From Nocardioides salarius (GTDB lineage: Bacteria > Actinomycetota > Actinomycetes > Propionibacteriales > Nocardioidaceae): 64,000 nt of DNA. Shown here in pieces: positions 17,469 to 25,171 of this stretch. The stretch lies in contig NZ_JAFBBZ010000001.1 of NCBI RefSeq assembly GCF_016907435.1, positions 2,666,001-2,730,000 on the forward strand, written 5' to 3'. A program made the translations under genes and the position numbers. Every line of letters starts with the position of its first letter. Position 1 is the stretch's first letter. The notes below the pieces were generated by a model that was given only the letters and a program-made list of their open reading frames with translations, searched no databases and was not told the DNA's origin.

Positions 17469-18455
17469 TCACAGCCCCATCGCCGCCTCGGCGGCCGCCA
17501 GCACCGGCGCGGTGACCTCGCGGCAGCGCGCCTCCCCGGCGTCGTACGCCGCGCGGAGACGCTCCGGGTGGGCCAGCAGGTCGGCGTGGCGGCGCTGCAC
17601 CGGTTCGAGCACCCCCACGACGGCGTCGGCGACCGCCCGCTTCAGCGCGCCGTAGGTGCTGATGCCCTCGGCGGAGCCCCCGCAGGCGACGAGCACGTCG
17701 AGCAGGTTGGTGACGCCGGGCTTGGTCGCCCGGTCCGCGCGCACCGCGCCCGGCCCGGTGTCGCTGTCGGTGACCGCGCGGGCGACCTTGCGCCGCACCA
17801 CGACGGGCGGGTCGAGCAGGCCGACCACCCCGGAGAGGTCGGTGCTCGACTTGCTCATCTTCTCGGTGGGCCGCTGCAGGTCCATCACCCGCGCGCCGGC
17901 GGGTGCCACCACGATCTCGGGCACGGTGAAGACCTCGCCGTAGGTGCGGTTGAAGCGCACCGCGAGGTCGCGGGCCAGCTCGACGTGCTGGCGCTGGTCG
18001 TCGCCCACCGGCACCTGGGTGGGCCGGTAGAGCAGGATGTCGGCGGCCATCAGCACCGGGTAGGTCAGCAGCGCCGCCCGGCTCGAGCCGTCGGTGCGCC
18101 GGCGCTGCTTGAACTGGATCATCCGCCCCAGCTCGCCGCTGGAGGCCACGCACTCGAGGAGGTAGGCGAGCTGGCGGTGGGCGGGCACCCGGCTCTGCAC
18201 GAAGAGGGTGCTGGGTCCGAGCCCCGCCGCGAGGAGCAGCGCGGCCAGGTCACGGGTGCGCTCGCGCAGCAGGCGGGGGTCGTGGCCGTCGGTGAGGGCG
18301 TGCAGGTCGCTGACCCCCACGAAGCAGTCGTGGGCGTCCTGGCCCGCGACGAGGGGGCGCAGCGCGCCGAGCAGGTTGCCGAGGGTGGGGCGCCCGCTCG
18401 GGGTGACGAGCGAGAGCCGGCGGGGGCCGGTGGCGGTGGTGGGCTGGGTGGACAT
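17469..18455 (-). CDS. trpS: Tryptophan--tRNA ligase
   Basis: 328-residue class I synthetase that charges tRNA-Trp. The HIGH-equivalent is TPSGRPTLGNLLGA near residue 19 and the KMSKS loop is TEKMSKSS; VPVGDDQRQHVELARDL is typical of TrpRS. ATG 18455 follows AGGAGAC. Upstream is a leader peptide with tandem Trp codons and a terminator hairpin (18498-18641), so expression is controlled by Trp-tRNA charging. This parallels the Streptomyces coelicolor auxiliary, indolmycin-resistant TrpRS1, known to be attenuator-controlled. Whether this is an auxiliary copy depends on a second trpS elsewhere in the genome. Confidence 0.95.
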   Translation of the reverse strand: MSTQPTTATGPRRLSLVTPSGRPTLGNLLGALRPLVAGQDAHDCFVGVSDLHALTDGHDPRLLRERTRDLAALLLAAGLGPSTLFVQSRVPAHRQLAYLLECVASSGELGRMIQFKQRRRTDGSSRAALLTYPVLMAADILLYRPTQVPVGDDQRQHVELARDLAVRFNRTYGEVFTVPEIVVAPAGARVMDLQRPTEKMSKSSTDLSGVVGLLDPPVVVRRKVARAVTDSDTGPGAVRADRATKPGVTNLLDVLVACGGSAEGISTYGALKRAVADAVVGVLEPVQRRHADLLAHPERLRAAYDAGEARCREVTAPVLAAAEAAMGL

Positions 18456-18497
18456 GTCGTCTCCTGGTGGGTGCGTGCCCACGCGTGGCTGGTCCGC

Positions 18498-18528
18498 AGA
18501 AGACGAACGGCCGCCCGTGGGCGGCCGT
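18498..18528 (-). terminator. Attenuator terminator of trpS
   Basis: On the minus strand ACGGCCGCCC pairs perfectly with GGGCGGCCGT (10-bp stem, plus positions 18507-18528), followed by the U-rich run TCGTCTTCTG. It lies between the leader-peptide stop and trpS, in the place of the 3:4 hairpin of a classical trp attenuator. Confidence 0.72.
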
Positions 18529-18551
18529 GGATGAGGAAGGTGCGCTCGATC

Positions 18552-18577
18552 GGTGGTCCGCCGTCAGGCGGCCCACC
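18552..18577 (-). promoter_or_regulatory. Attenuator pause (1:2) hairpin containing the Trp codons
   Basis: GGTGGGCCGCC-TGAC-GGCGGACCACC on the minus strand forms an 11-bp stem with one mismatch. Its 5' arm contains the two TGG codons and its loop the leader stop codon. The 3' arm (GGCGG) can alternatively pair with CCGCC of the terminator's 5' arm, giving the antiterminator when ribosomes stall at Trp. Confidence 0.68.
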
Positions 18578-18641
18578 ACTGCGAGCACGACGCCGGGCCC
18601 GCGGACGGGCTCGGGGCGGGGCTCGGGGTGGTGACCAGCAC
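18564..18641 (-). CDS. Trp leader peptide of the trpS attenuator (25 aa)
   Basis: Short frame starting at GTG 18641, preceded by an in-frame TAG, and ending GPASCSQWWAA before TGA. The adjacent Trp codons near the end are the diagnostic feature. TAGCCT ends 6 bp before the GTG, so the peptide is probably translated from a leaderless mRNA. It is a cis-acting regulatory peptide; no independent function is expected. Confidence 0.72.
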   Translation of the reverse strand: MLVTTPSPAPSPSAGPASCSQWWAA

Positions 18642-18647
18642 GTGAGC

Positions 18648-18653
18648 AGGCTA
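18648..18653 (-). promoter_or_regulatory. -10 element TAGCCT of the trp leader-trpS transcript
   Basis: TAGCCT on the minus strand with GTGACG 18 bp further upstream as a possible -35. It predicts initiation at the leader-peptide start codon. Confidence 0.5.
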
Positions 18654-18686
18654 AGCGTCGGGAGTGGCCGGCGTCACCTGCGGCGG

Positions 18687-18692
18687 TAGCGT
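18687..18692 (+). promoter_or_regulatory. -10 element TAGCGT, leaderless acuC transcript
   Basis: TANNNT hexamer ending 7 bp before GTG 18700. It is divergent from the trp leader promoter about 40 bp away. Confidence 0.5.
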
Positions 18693-18699
18693 CGGGCCC

Positions 18700-19893
18700 G
18701 TGCTCGCCTGCTCCGGACCCTCGACCGTCGTCTTCGCCCCCCGCCTCACGGAGTACGACTTCGGCGTGGGCCACCCGATGTCGCCGGTGCGGGTGGACCT
18801 GACGATGCGCCTGGCCCAGGAGCTCGGCGTCGTGGCCGGCCCCGGTGGCCTGCGGCAGGTGCCGGCGCCGATCGCCTCCGACGACCTGCTGGCCACGGTC
18901 CACGAGCCGGCCCTCCTCGAGGCGGTCCAGGACGCCGGACAGCGGGTCCGGCCCCGGCTCGACGTGGGCCTGGGCACCGACGACAACCCCGTCTTCGCCG
19001 GCATGCACGAGGCCGGCGCCCACGTCGTGGGTGCCACGGTGGAGGCCTGCCGGCAGGTCTGGAGCGGCGAGTCGCTGCACTCGGCCAACATCACCGGGGG
19101 GCTGCACCACGCCATGCCCGACCGGGTCAGCGGGTTCTGCGTCTACAACGACATCGCGGTGGGCATCCGGACCCTGCTCGACCAGGGCGCCGAGCGGGTG
19201 GCCTACGTCGACATCGACGTCCACCACGGTGACGGGGTCGAGAAGATCTTCTGGGACGACCCGCGGGTGCTGACGATCTCGCTGCACGAGACCGGGCAGG
19301 TCCTCTTCCCCGGCACCGGGTTCCCCCAGGACCTGGGCGGCGCGGGGGCCGAGGGCAGCGCCGTCAACGTGGCGCTGCCGCCCGGCACGTCAGACGGGGG
19401 GTGGCTGCGTGCCTTCCACGCCGTGGTCGGGCCGCTGCTGCGGGAGTTCGCCCCCCAGGTGCTGGTCAGCCAGCACGGCTGCGACTCCCACGCCGACGAC
19501 CCGCTGGCCCACCTGATGCTGTCGGTCGACGGGCAGCGCGCCGCCCACGAGGCCCTGCACGACCTGGCCCACGAGGTCGCCGACGGTCGCTGGGTGGCGC
19601 TCGGCGGCGGCGGCTACGAGCTGGCCTCGGTGGTGCCGCGCTCGTGGACCCACCTGCTGGCCTGCGTCGCGGGCACCCCGCTCGACGTGCAGACCGCGAC
19701 GCCCGGCGCGTGGCAGGAGCACGTGCAGCGGCTGCTGGGCCAGGTGGCCCCCCGCAGGATGACCGACGGCGTGACGCCGGCGTACCGGGACTGGGCGCTG
19801 GGCTACGACCCCGACACCTGGCTGGACCGGGCCGTCCAGGCCACCCGCGTGGCCGCCTTCCCGCTGCACGGGCTCGACCCCCAGCCCTGGTGA
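18700..19893 (+). CDS. acuC: Acetoin utilization AcuC-like histone-deacetylase family protein
   Basis: 397 residues of the arginase/deacetylase fold. Zinc and catalytic motifs are clear: GGLHHAMPDRVSGFCVYND (His-His pair), YVDIDVHHGDGV (Asp and His ligands), SQHGCDSHADDPL (Asp ligand) and GGGGYE (transition-state Tyr). Bacterial AcuC removes acetyl groups from proteins such as acetyl-CoA synthetase. GTG 18700 is supported by TAGCGT 7 bp upstream. No acsA or acetoin genes are adjacent, so the target is inferred from the family only. Confidence 0.92.
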   Translation: MLACSGPSTVVFAPRLTEYDFGVGHPMSPVRVDLTMRLAQELGVVAGPGGLRQVPAPIASDDLLATVHEPALLEAVQDAGQRVRPRLDVGLGTDDNPVFAGMHEAGAHVVGATVEACRQVWSGESLHSANITGGLHHAMPDRVSGFCVYNDIAVGIRTLLDQGAERVAYVDIDVHHGDGVEKIFWDDPRVLTISLHETGQVLFPGTGFPQDLGGAGAEGSAVNVALPPGTSDGGWLRAFHAVVGPLLREFAPQVLVSQHGCDSHADDPLAHLMLSVDGQRAAHEALHDLAHEVADGRWVALGGGGYELASVVPRSWTHLLACVAGTPLDVQTATPGAWQEHVQRLLGQVAPRRMTDGVTPAYRDWALGYDPDTWLDRAVQATRVAAFPLHGLDPQPW

Positions 19894-19939
19894 CCAGATG
19901 GCCCAGAAGGGTCATTTGCAAGCCGACACGCCGAGTTCT

Positions 19940-19951
19940 GGTGAGTCACTT
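19940..19951. promoter_or_regulatory. Candidate BldD-type operator AAGTGACTCACC
   Basis: Read on the minus strand, this matches the AGTGA-N-TCACC arrangement reported for Streptomyces BldD boxes. It lies in the 172-bp gap before the HTH gene, about 40 bp upstream of a TATTCT hexamer at 19989-19994. It is a single short match, so uncertain. Confidence 0.3.
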
Positions 19952-20065
19952 GCGATTGCCTCTTCCCCACGAGTCACTCCAGGCCCTATTCTCACCACTG
20001 CGTGGCCGTGGAGTCGCCGGCGGGGAAGCCGGCGGACGTGCCACCCAGGAAGTCGGTGCAAGCTC

Positions 20066-20272
20066 ATGGTGACCAGCTCCTCCGGAGACATCTCCGAGGC
20101 CAAGTTCCTGACCGTTGCCGAGGTCGCCGCGATGATGCGGGTCTCGAAGATGACGGTCTACCGCCTCGTGCACAACGGCGACCTGCCCGCGGTCCGGGTC
20201 GGGCGCTCGTTCCGGGTGCGCGAGGAGGACGCCAACGAGTACATCCGCAAGTCCTTCTACGACGCCGGCTGA
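20066..20272 (+). CDS. Small HTH (excisionase/MerR-like fold) DNA-binding protein
   Basis: 68 residues, essentially one winged-helix HTH_17 domain: FLTVAEVAAMMRVSKMTVYR, then NGDLPAVRVGRSFRV and an acidic tail ending YIRKSFYDAG. It is the counterpart of M. tuberculosis Rv0500A, which sits in the same place beside the bS22 gene and an SDR epimerase. It is chromosomal and not associated with any integrase, so excisionase in its family name is misleading. ATG 20066 is chosen because conserved sequence begins there. It is preceded by a hairpin (CGCCGGC/GCCGGCG, about 20016-20035). Confidence 0.87.
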   Translation: MVTSSSGDISEAKFLTVAEVAAMMRVSKMTVYRLVHNGDLPAVRVGRSFRVREEDANEYIRKSFYDAG

Positions 20273-20362
20273 GCCGATTCTCCCAGCCCGGCACCGGCCC
20301 AGTAGGCTGTCCCGGTCTCTCGCGTCTCTGCGCGGGACCACCAGCTGGGAAAGGAACAACCT

Positions 20363-20464
20363 GTGGGTTCGGTCATCAAGAAGCGGCGCAAGCGCATGGC
20401 CAAGAAGAAGCACCGCAAGCTGCTGAAGAAGACGCGCGTCCAGCGTCGCAAGCTCGGCAAGTAG
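20363..20464 (+). CDS. Ribosomal protein bS22-type (AURKAIP1/COX24 domain), 33 aa
   Basis: A tiny, extremely basic protein: [19 protein letters not shown] followed by [13 protein letters not shown]. It matches the actinobacterial AURKAIP1/COX24 peptide shown in mycobacteria to be the extra small-subunit protein bS22 (Rv0500B). GTG 20363 has AAGGAAC correctly spaced upstream. The order HTH - bS22 - SDR - acyltransferase is conserved with Rv0500A-Rv0502. It is easily missed by gene callers because of its size. Confidence 0.93.
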   Translation: MGSVIKKRRKRMAKKKHRKLLKKTRVQRRKLGK

Positions 20465-20551
20465 TCGCGGGCCACCGCGCGGGCCAGGGGCCCGCGCCGG
20501 TGGCGCACCACCCAACACGTCGTCGACACTTCTCGAGGATCGGGCGCGCAC

Positions 20552-21637
20552 ATGGGCAAGGTCGTCCTGGTGACCGGGGTCTCACGCGACCTCGGGCGTC
20601 GGTTCGCGCGCGCCCTGGCCGCCGATCCCGGCGTCGCCCGGGTGATCGGCGTCGACGCGGTCCCGCCGCGCGGCGACATCGGTGAGGTGTCGTTCGTGCG
20701 TGCCGACATCCGCACCCCGGTCATCGCGAAGGTGATCGCGAAGGAGGACGTCGACACCGTCGTCCACATGAGCGTCATCGCCACCCCCGGCAGTGCCGGC
20801 GGGCGGGGCACGATGAAGGAGCTCAACGTCATCGGGACGATGCAGCTGCTCGCCGCCTGCCAGCGCGCGCCCGGCGTGCGCGACGTGGTGGTCAAGTCGA
20901 CCACCACCGTCTACGGCGCCAGCAGCCGCGACCCGGCGATGTTCACCGAGGACATGGAGCCGCGCCGCGCGCCGCGCGTCGGCTACGCCAAGGACGTCGC
21001 CGAGGTCGAGGGCTACGTGCGCGGCTTCGCGCGCCGACGCGGCGACGTGCGGGTCACCCTGCTGCGCTGCGCCAACGTCGTGGGCCCCCACGTGCAGAGC
21101 CCGCTGACCTCCTACCTGCGCCTGCCCGTGGTCCCCACGGTGGCCGGCTACGACCCGCGCCTGCAGCTGCTGCACGAGGACGACCTCTTCGCGGTCCTGC
21201 ACCACGCGGTCACCCACGAGGTGGCCGGCACCTTCAACGTCGCCGGCGACGGCGTCCTGATGCTCTCGCAGGCGCTGCGCCGGCTGCGCCGCCCGACCCT
21301 GGCCCTGCCCGGCTTCGCGGTCGGCTCGCTGGGCTCGGCGCTGCGCTCGGCCCGCGTCGCCGACTTCTCGCCCGAGCAGGTCGCGTTCCTGACCTACGGC
21401 CGCGGGGTCGACACCACGCGGATGCGCGAGGAGCTCGGGTTCCACCCGGCACGCACGACCGCCGAGGCGCTCAGCGACTTCGGCGCGACCCTGCCGCGCA
21501 CGGGCGGGCGGGCCGAGCGGCTGCTCGACGGCCTCGCCGCGGCCTTCCCCGAGCCGGTGGGCGACACCGACCGGCCCGAGGCGCTGCACCCGGTCGACGA
21601 CGACGCACGACGAGTCCCGGGAGGTCACCATGGGTGA
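20552..21637 (+). CDS. NAD-dependent epimerase/dehydratase (extended SDR)
   Basis: 361 residues. N-terminal Rossmann motif KVVLVTGVSRDLGRRFA, NAD-pocket acid in VIGVDAVPPRGD, TTTVYGASS, and the active-site region VGYAKDVAEVEG. The usual YxxxK spacing is not present at that tyrosine, so catalysis may be atypical. It corresponds to Rv0501 (annotated galE2). Its 3' end overlaps the acyltransferase start by 8 bp, indicating coupling, and points to envelope glycolipid or polysaccharide work. Confidence 0.9.
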   Translation: MGKVVLVTGVSRDLGRRFARALAADPGVARVIGVDAVPPRGDIGEVSFVRADIRTPVIAKVIAKEDVDTVVHMSVIATPGSAGGRGTMKELNVIGTMQLLAACQRAPGVRDVVVKSTTTVYGASSRDPAMFTEDMEPRRAPRVGYAKDVAEVEGYVRGFARRRGDVRVTLLRCANVVGPHVQSPLTSYLRLPVVPTVAGYDPRLQLLHEDDLFAVLHHAVTHEVAGTFNVAGDGVLMLSQALRRLRRPTLALPGFAVGSLGSALRSARVADFSPEQVAFLTYGRGVDTTRMREELGFHPARTTAEALSDFGATLPRTGGRAERLLDGLAAAFPEPVGDTDRPEALHPVDDDARRVPGGHHG

Positions 21638-22853
21638 CGCCGAGATCATCCCCATCGGCACCCGCGGCCGCCCCGGTCGCGGCGCGGGCACGCAGCCGTC
21701 CTCGGCGGCCCGCGGCCTGGCGGGGCCGGGGCGTCGCGCCGGCGCCAAGCCCGGTGCCGACGACCAGCGCCTCACGCCCGACCGCACGGACCCGGCCGGC
21801 GAGCAGCCGCCGCAGGACGAGACCACCACCGCGTCCGAGACGCCGGGCGACGAGCCGGCTGCCGAGCGCACCGAGGGCTCGGGCCACGAGCAGCAGGGCG
21901 AGGACCGGCCGGCACCGCCGCGGGCCCCGGTCGCCACCGAGGAGCGCCACCCCTCGGCCGGCATCCCGGTCGGGGACTGGCTCTCGGCCTTCCAGCACGC
22001 CGCGCGCGAGCTGTTCGGCGAGGAGTGGGAGGGCCAGCTGGCGCGGTTCCTGGCCTTTCTGCGCCGCCGCGTCACCGGCGACTACGTCGTCGACGAGTAC
22101 GGCTTCGACGCCGAGGTCACCCAGCGCTTCTTCATGGCCGCCCTGCGTCCCATCGCGCAGAAGTGGTTCCGCATCGAGGTCCGCGGGATCGAGAACATCC
22201 CCGCCGAGGGCGGCGCGCTCGTCGTCTCCAACCACTCCGGCACCGTGCCCGTCGACGGGCTGATGACCATGGTCTCGATCCACGACCACGCCGAGCGCTT
22301 CCTGCGCCCGCTCGGTGCCGACCTGGTCTTCCGCGTGCCCGTGGTCAACGCCCTGGCCCGCAAGGGCGGCGCCACCCTGGCCTGCCAGGAGGACGCCGAG
22401 CGGATGCTGCGCGGCGGTGAGCTCGTCGGGGTGTGGCCCGAGGGCTTCAAGGGCATCGGCAAGCCGTACGCCGAGCGCTACAAGCTGCAGCGCTTCGGTC
22501 GCGGCGGCTTCGTCTCGGCCGCGCTGCGCACCGGGGTGCCCATCGTGCCGCTGTCGGTGGTCGGCGCCGAGGAGATCTACCCCCTGGTCGGCAACGTGCC
22601 CTCGCTGGCGCGGCTGCTCGGGGTGCCCTACATCCCGATCACCCCGCTCTTCCCGCTGCTGGGCCCGCTGGGGCTGGTGCCCCTGCCGTCGAAGTGGCTG
22701 CTGGAGTTCGGGGAACCGATCCGCACCGACGAGTTCGAGGACGGCGCGGCCGACGACCCGATGCTCGTCTTCAACGTCACCGACCAGGTGCGCGAGACGA
22801 TCCAGCAGACGCTCTACACGCTGCTGCGTCAGCGCGAGTCCGTCTTCCGCTGA
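21630..22853 (+). CDS. Lysophospholipid acyltransferase (PlsC-like) family protein
   Basis: 407 residues. The first ~110 are low-complexity Pro/Ala/Glu-rich and probably disordered. The acyltransferase domain follows, with NHSGTVPVDGLM as the catalytic His-Asp box (spaced HX6D rather than the textbook HX4D, as I recall for this actinobacterial branch) and PEGFKGIGKPYAERYKLQ as the second conserved block. It presumably acylates a glycerolipid or glycolipid at the inner membrane. ATG 21630 has GGGAGGT upstream. It is the counterpart of Rv0502. Confidence 0.9.
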   Translation: MGDAEIIPIGTRGRPGRGAGTQPSSAARGLAGPGRRAGAKPGADDQRLTPDRTDPAGEQPPQDETTTASETPGDEPAAERTEGSGHEQQGEDRPAPPRAPVATEERHPSAGIPVGDWLSAFQHAARELFGEEWEGQLARFLAFLRRRVTGDYVVDEYGFDAEVTQRFFMAALRPIAQKWFRIEVRGIENIPAEGGALVVSNHSGTVPVDGLMTMVSIHDHAERFLRPLGADLVFRVPVVNALARKGGATLACQEDAERMLRGGELVGVWPEGFKGIGKPYAERYKLQRFGRGGFVSAALRTGVPIVPLSVVGAEEIYPLVGNVPSLARLLGVPYIPITPLFPLLGPLGLVPLPSKWLLEFGEPIRTDEFEDGAADDPMLVFNVTDQVRETIQQTLYTLLRQRESVFR

Positions 22854-22865
22854 GCGGGGACCACC

Positions 22866-22897
22866 GCGCCGGCTCGCGCGAGCGGGTGCTCCGGCGC
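22866..22897. terminator. Bidirectional hairpin between convergent genes
   Basis: GCGCCGG and CCGGCGC pair across an 18-nt loop that itself contains CTCGCGCGAG. It lies in the 57-bp gap between the acyltransferase and rsbN-like stops. It has no U-tract. Confidence 0.4.
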
Positions 22898-22910
22898 GGC
22901 GCCGCCGGGG

Positions 22911-24134
22911 TCAGGGAAGCAGCGGGTCGGTGAGGCCCTCGACGAGTCCGGTGACGCCCTCGACGACGTCCTCGACCGTGCCGGAGACCGCGCCACCGCC
23001 GCCCTTGCCGCCGCCGCTGCCGGTGGGTGTGCCGGTGCCGGGCAGGTTCTCGGTGAGGCCCGACAGCGGGCCCTGGCCGCTGCCCGAGCCATCGGAGCCG
23101 GACGGCCCGCTCGCGCCGGCGCCCTGCGTGGGCGTCGCGCCGGGGGTCGGCAGGGTCACGGTGCCCGGAGGCGTGCTGGTCGAGGGCGCGCCGCCCGCAC
23201 CGGAACCGTCGCCCTTCTTGCCCGAGCCGGCCTTGCCGGAGCCGTCCTGCGACCCGGTGGCGGCCCGGTCGTCGCCGGCGGGCGGCGTGACGAGGTCGCC
23301 CAGCAGGGCCTCGGCGGCGTTGACCAGGAAGGTGGGCACCTGGCCGATCGTGGAGCCGGAGCACGTGGGGCAGAGCTGCTGGGTCGTCTGGTCGATCTCG
23401 GCGAGCAGCGTGCCGGCGGTGACCAGGACGTCCTGGGCCGGAGCCGGCAGCACCGCGGAGAGGTCCTCGAGCACGCCCATGCTGTCGACCGTGAACTCCT
23501 GCAGCTCCACGATCGTGGTCTCGTCGCCGGTCTCGGCGTAGTCGCCGAGCAGGACCTGGCTGGCCTCGGAGGCCTGCTCGGTGAAGCTGACCAGCGTGCT
23601 CTCGATGGCCTCGAGGTCCTGGCCCTCCTCGTCGCGCGAGAGGGCGTCGACCTCGGCGAGGCGCCCGGCGGCGTGGGAGAGCAGGCTCCCGCCGCGGCGC
23701 TCGTCGCTGGTGCTGACGCCGGTGGCGACGTTCTCGATGGCGCGCTTGAGCGGGTAGAGCACGTCGCCGGGCAGTGCCGACTGCGAGGCGACCGCCATGG
23801 TGCTCGAGGCGCCGACGATGGCCAGGCCACCGACGGCGGCAGCGATCCGACGGTCACGGCGGGTGCGCTGGGGCGCCACGCTCAGGCGGGCCGCGGTCGC
23901 GGGCGAGGCCGTCGCGGCGGGGCGCAGCTCGGTGGCCGCGGCGGTCATCAGCTGCTGGCGCAGGTCGGACACGAACTCGGGGCGGGCCTGCGGCTGCGGG
24001 CTGGAGCGCAGGGCGCCCACCACGTCGAGGAGGTCGTCGAACCGTGCGTCCTCGACCGGCCGGCCCGCGGCGCGGGCCTCGACCAGTGCGTCGAACTCCT
24101 CGGCACGTCGTCGTGCCGCGAACACGGGGCTCAT
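22911..24134 (-). CDS. DUF5667 membrane protein, RsbN-like anti-sigma factor
   Basis: 407 residues encoded directly downstream of the BldN-like sigma gene. The N-terminal ~95 residues are cytoplasmic and helical (AEEFDALVEA, then FDDLLDVVGALR). One membrane helix follows (AAAVGGLAIVGASSTMAVAS), then an extracytoplasmic DUF5667-type domain opening with LPGDVLYPLKRAIENV, a CPTC motif, and a long Gly/Ser/Pro-rich tail. In Streptomyces the equivalent RsbN holds sigma-BldN inactive at the membrane. The start is ATG with GAAGGAT upstream. It has its own ECF-type promoter. Confidence 0.85.
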   Translation of the reverse strand: MSPVFAARRRAEEFDALVEARAAGRPVEDARFDDLLDVVGALRSSPQPQARPEFVSDLRQQLMTAAATELRPAATASPATAARLSVAPQRTRRDRRIAAAVGGLAIVGASSTMAVASQSALPGDVLYPLKRAIENVATGVSTSDERRGGSLLSHAAGRLAEVDALSRDEEGQDLEAIESTLVSFTEQASEASQVLLGDYAETGDETTIVELQEFTVDSMGVLEDLSAVLPAPAQDVLVTAGTLLAEIDQTTQQLCPTCSGSTIGQVPTFLVNAAEALLGDLVTPPAGDDRAATGSQDGSGKAGSGKKGDGSGAGGAPSTSTPPGTVTLPTPGATPTQGAGASGPSGSDGSGSGQGPLSGLTENLPGTGTPTGSGGGKGGGGAVSGTVEDVVEGVTGLVEGLTDPLLP

Positions 24135-24169
24135 CGGCGGGATCCTTCTCGGTGGTCGGTAGGGAGCGG

Positions 24170-24192
24170 CGAGACGTCGGGGCGACGTCTCG
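24170..24192 (-). promoter_or_regulatory. Perfect hairpin in the rsbN-like 5' leader
   Basis: CGAGACGTCG and CGACGTCTCG are exact complements separated by 3 bases: a 10-bp stem in the sigma/anti-sigma intercistronic gap, just downstream of the predicted rsbN transcription start. It may reduce readthrough from the sigma gene or stabilise the leader. Confidence 0.5.
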
Positions 24193-24201
24193 ACACCCGG
24201 C

Positions 24202-24230
24202 TCAACGACCGGTCGCGACGGTTGGTTACG
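24202..24230 (-). promoter_or_regulatory. ECF-type promoter for the rsbN-like gene
   Basis: On the minus strand CGTAACC, a 16-bp spacer and CGTTGA. This bipartite form agrees with what I recall of Streptomyces sigma-BldN promoters, and rsbN there is a direct sigma-BldN target. It suggests a negative feedback loop in which the sigma factor activates its own anti-sigma factor. Confidence 0.55.
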
Positions 24231-24255
24231 GGCTGTGACGCAGGCGTCATGACGC

Positions 24256-25095
24256 TCATCGCAGGCCCTCCGGCATCAGCTTGGCGAGGTTGCGGACCCC
24301 CCGCAGCTGCAGCTGCTTGATGGCCCCGTCGCTGCGCCCCAGCACGGCGGCCGTCTCGGCGATGCTCATTCCCTGCAGGAAGCGCATCACCAGGCAGTCG
24401 CGCTGCTCGTCGGGGAGCTCGGTCAGCGCCTTGAGCAGGATCTCGTTCGTCAGCCCCGCCAGCACCACCGCCTCGGGCCCCTCGGTGGCGTCGTCGTGCT
24501 GGCCCATGTCCTCGGTGGTCATCTCGAGGCGGGTCCGCCCGGCCTTGAAGTGGTCGGTGGCCAGGTTGCGGGCGATCGTCATCAGCCAGGCACCGAAGTC
24601 CTTGCCCTGCCAGCGGAAGCCCTGCATCGAGCGCAGCGCCCGGAAGAAGGTCTCGGACGTGAGGTCCTCGGCCAGCGTCGCCGAGCGGGTGCGGTGGAAC
24701 AGGAACCGGTAGACCGAGCCCTGGTAGTGGTCGTAGAGCAGCCCGAAGGCGTCCACGTCGCCCTTGCGGGCCAGCTCGACCAGGGCGATCAGGCGCTGGC
24801 GGTCGGTCGCGGACTCCTCCGACGACGTCGCGAGGGCGCTGTCGTCGTAGCCGCCGGGCGTGGCCGGCCCGGCGGGCCCGTCGACCTCCGCGTGCAGGCT
24901 GTCGTCGGAGACCGTCTGCAGCAGCAGGTCGAGCAGCCGCGAGGGGGGCGCGCCCGGCGTGGCGGCCGAGGCCAGGGCCGGCGTGAGGGACGGGCCGAGC
25001 GAGGAGGTGGCGGCGGTGGCGTCGTCGAGGGCGCGGAGGACGAGTCGGCGCAGGGCGGCGAAGCCGTGCGTCACCTCGTCGGCGTGCCACGCCAT
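24256..25095 (-). CDS. BldN-like ECF sigma factor with long N-terminal extension
   Basis: 279 residues. Region 2 (FGLLYDHYQGSVYRFLFHRT, AEDLTSETFFRALRSM, FGAWLMTIARNLATDHFKAG) and region 4 (ELPDEQRDCLVMRFLQGMS, then AETAAVLGRSDGAIKQLQLR) closely resemble Streptomyces BldN. The first ~100 residues precede sigma region 2; BldN likewise is made as a pro-protein with an N-terminal extension that is removed. ATG 25095 has GGGAGG 9 nt upstream. Its neighbours (RsbN-like, HAD phosphatase, rex-hem) match Streptomyces order. The likely role is expression of a surface or developmental regulon; morphology genes are not seen here. Confidence 0.9.
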   Translation of the reverse strand: MAWHADEVTHGFAALRRLVLRALDDATAATSSLGPSLTPALASAATPGAPPSRLLDLLLQTVSDDSLHAEVDGPAGPATPGGYDDSALATSSEESATDRQRLIALVELARKGDVDAFGLLYDHYQGSVYRFLFHRTRSATLAEDLTSETFFRALRSMQGFRWQGKDFGAWLMTIARNLATDHFKAGRTRLEMTTEDMGQHDDATEGPEAVVLAGLTNEILLKALTELPDEQRDCLVMRFLQGMSIAETAAVLGRSDGAIKQLQLRGVRNLAKLMPEGLR

Positions 25096-25171
25096 CTGCG
25101 GAACCCTCCCATGCACGCTCTCTCCCAGAGCGGATTCGAGGGTACGACGGATCGGTGCCGCTGGGAACAGG

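Noticed and set aside
20066..20272. Excisionase of an integrated element
   Set aside because: The domain is excisionase-like, but there is no integrase or attachment site and the gene order is the conserved chromosomal HTH-bS22 block.
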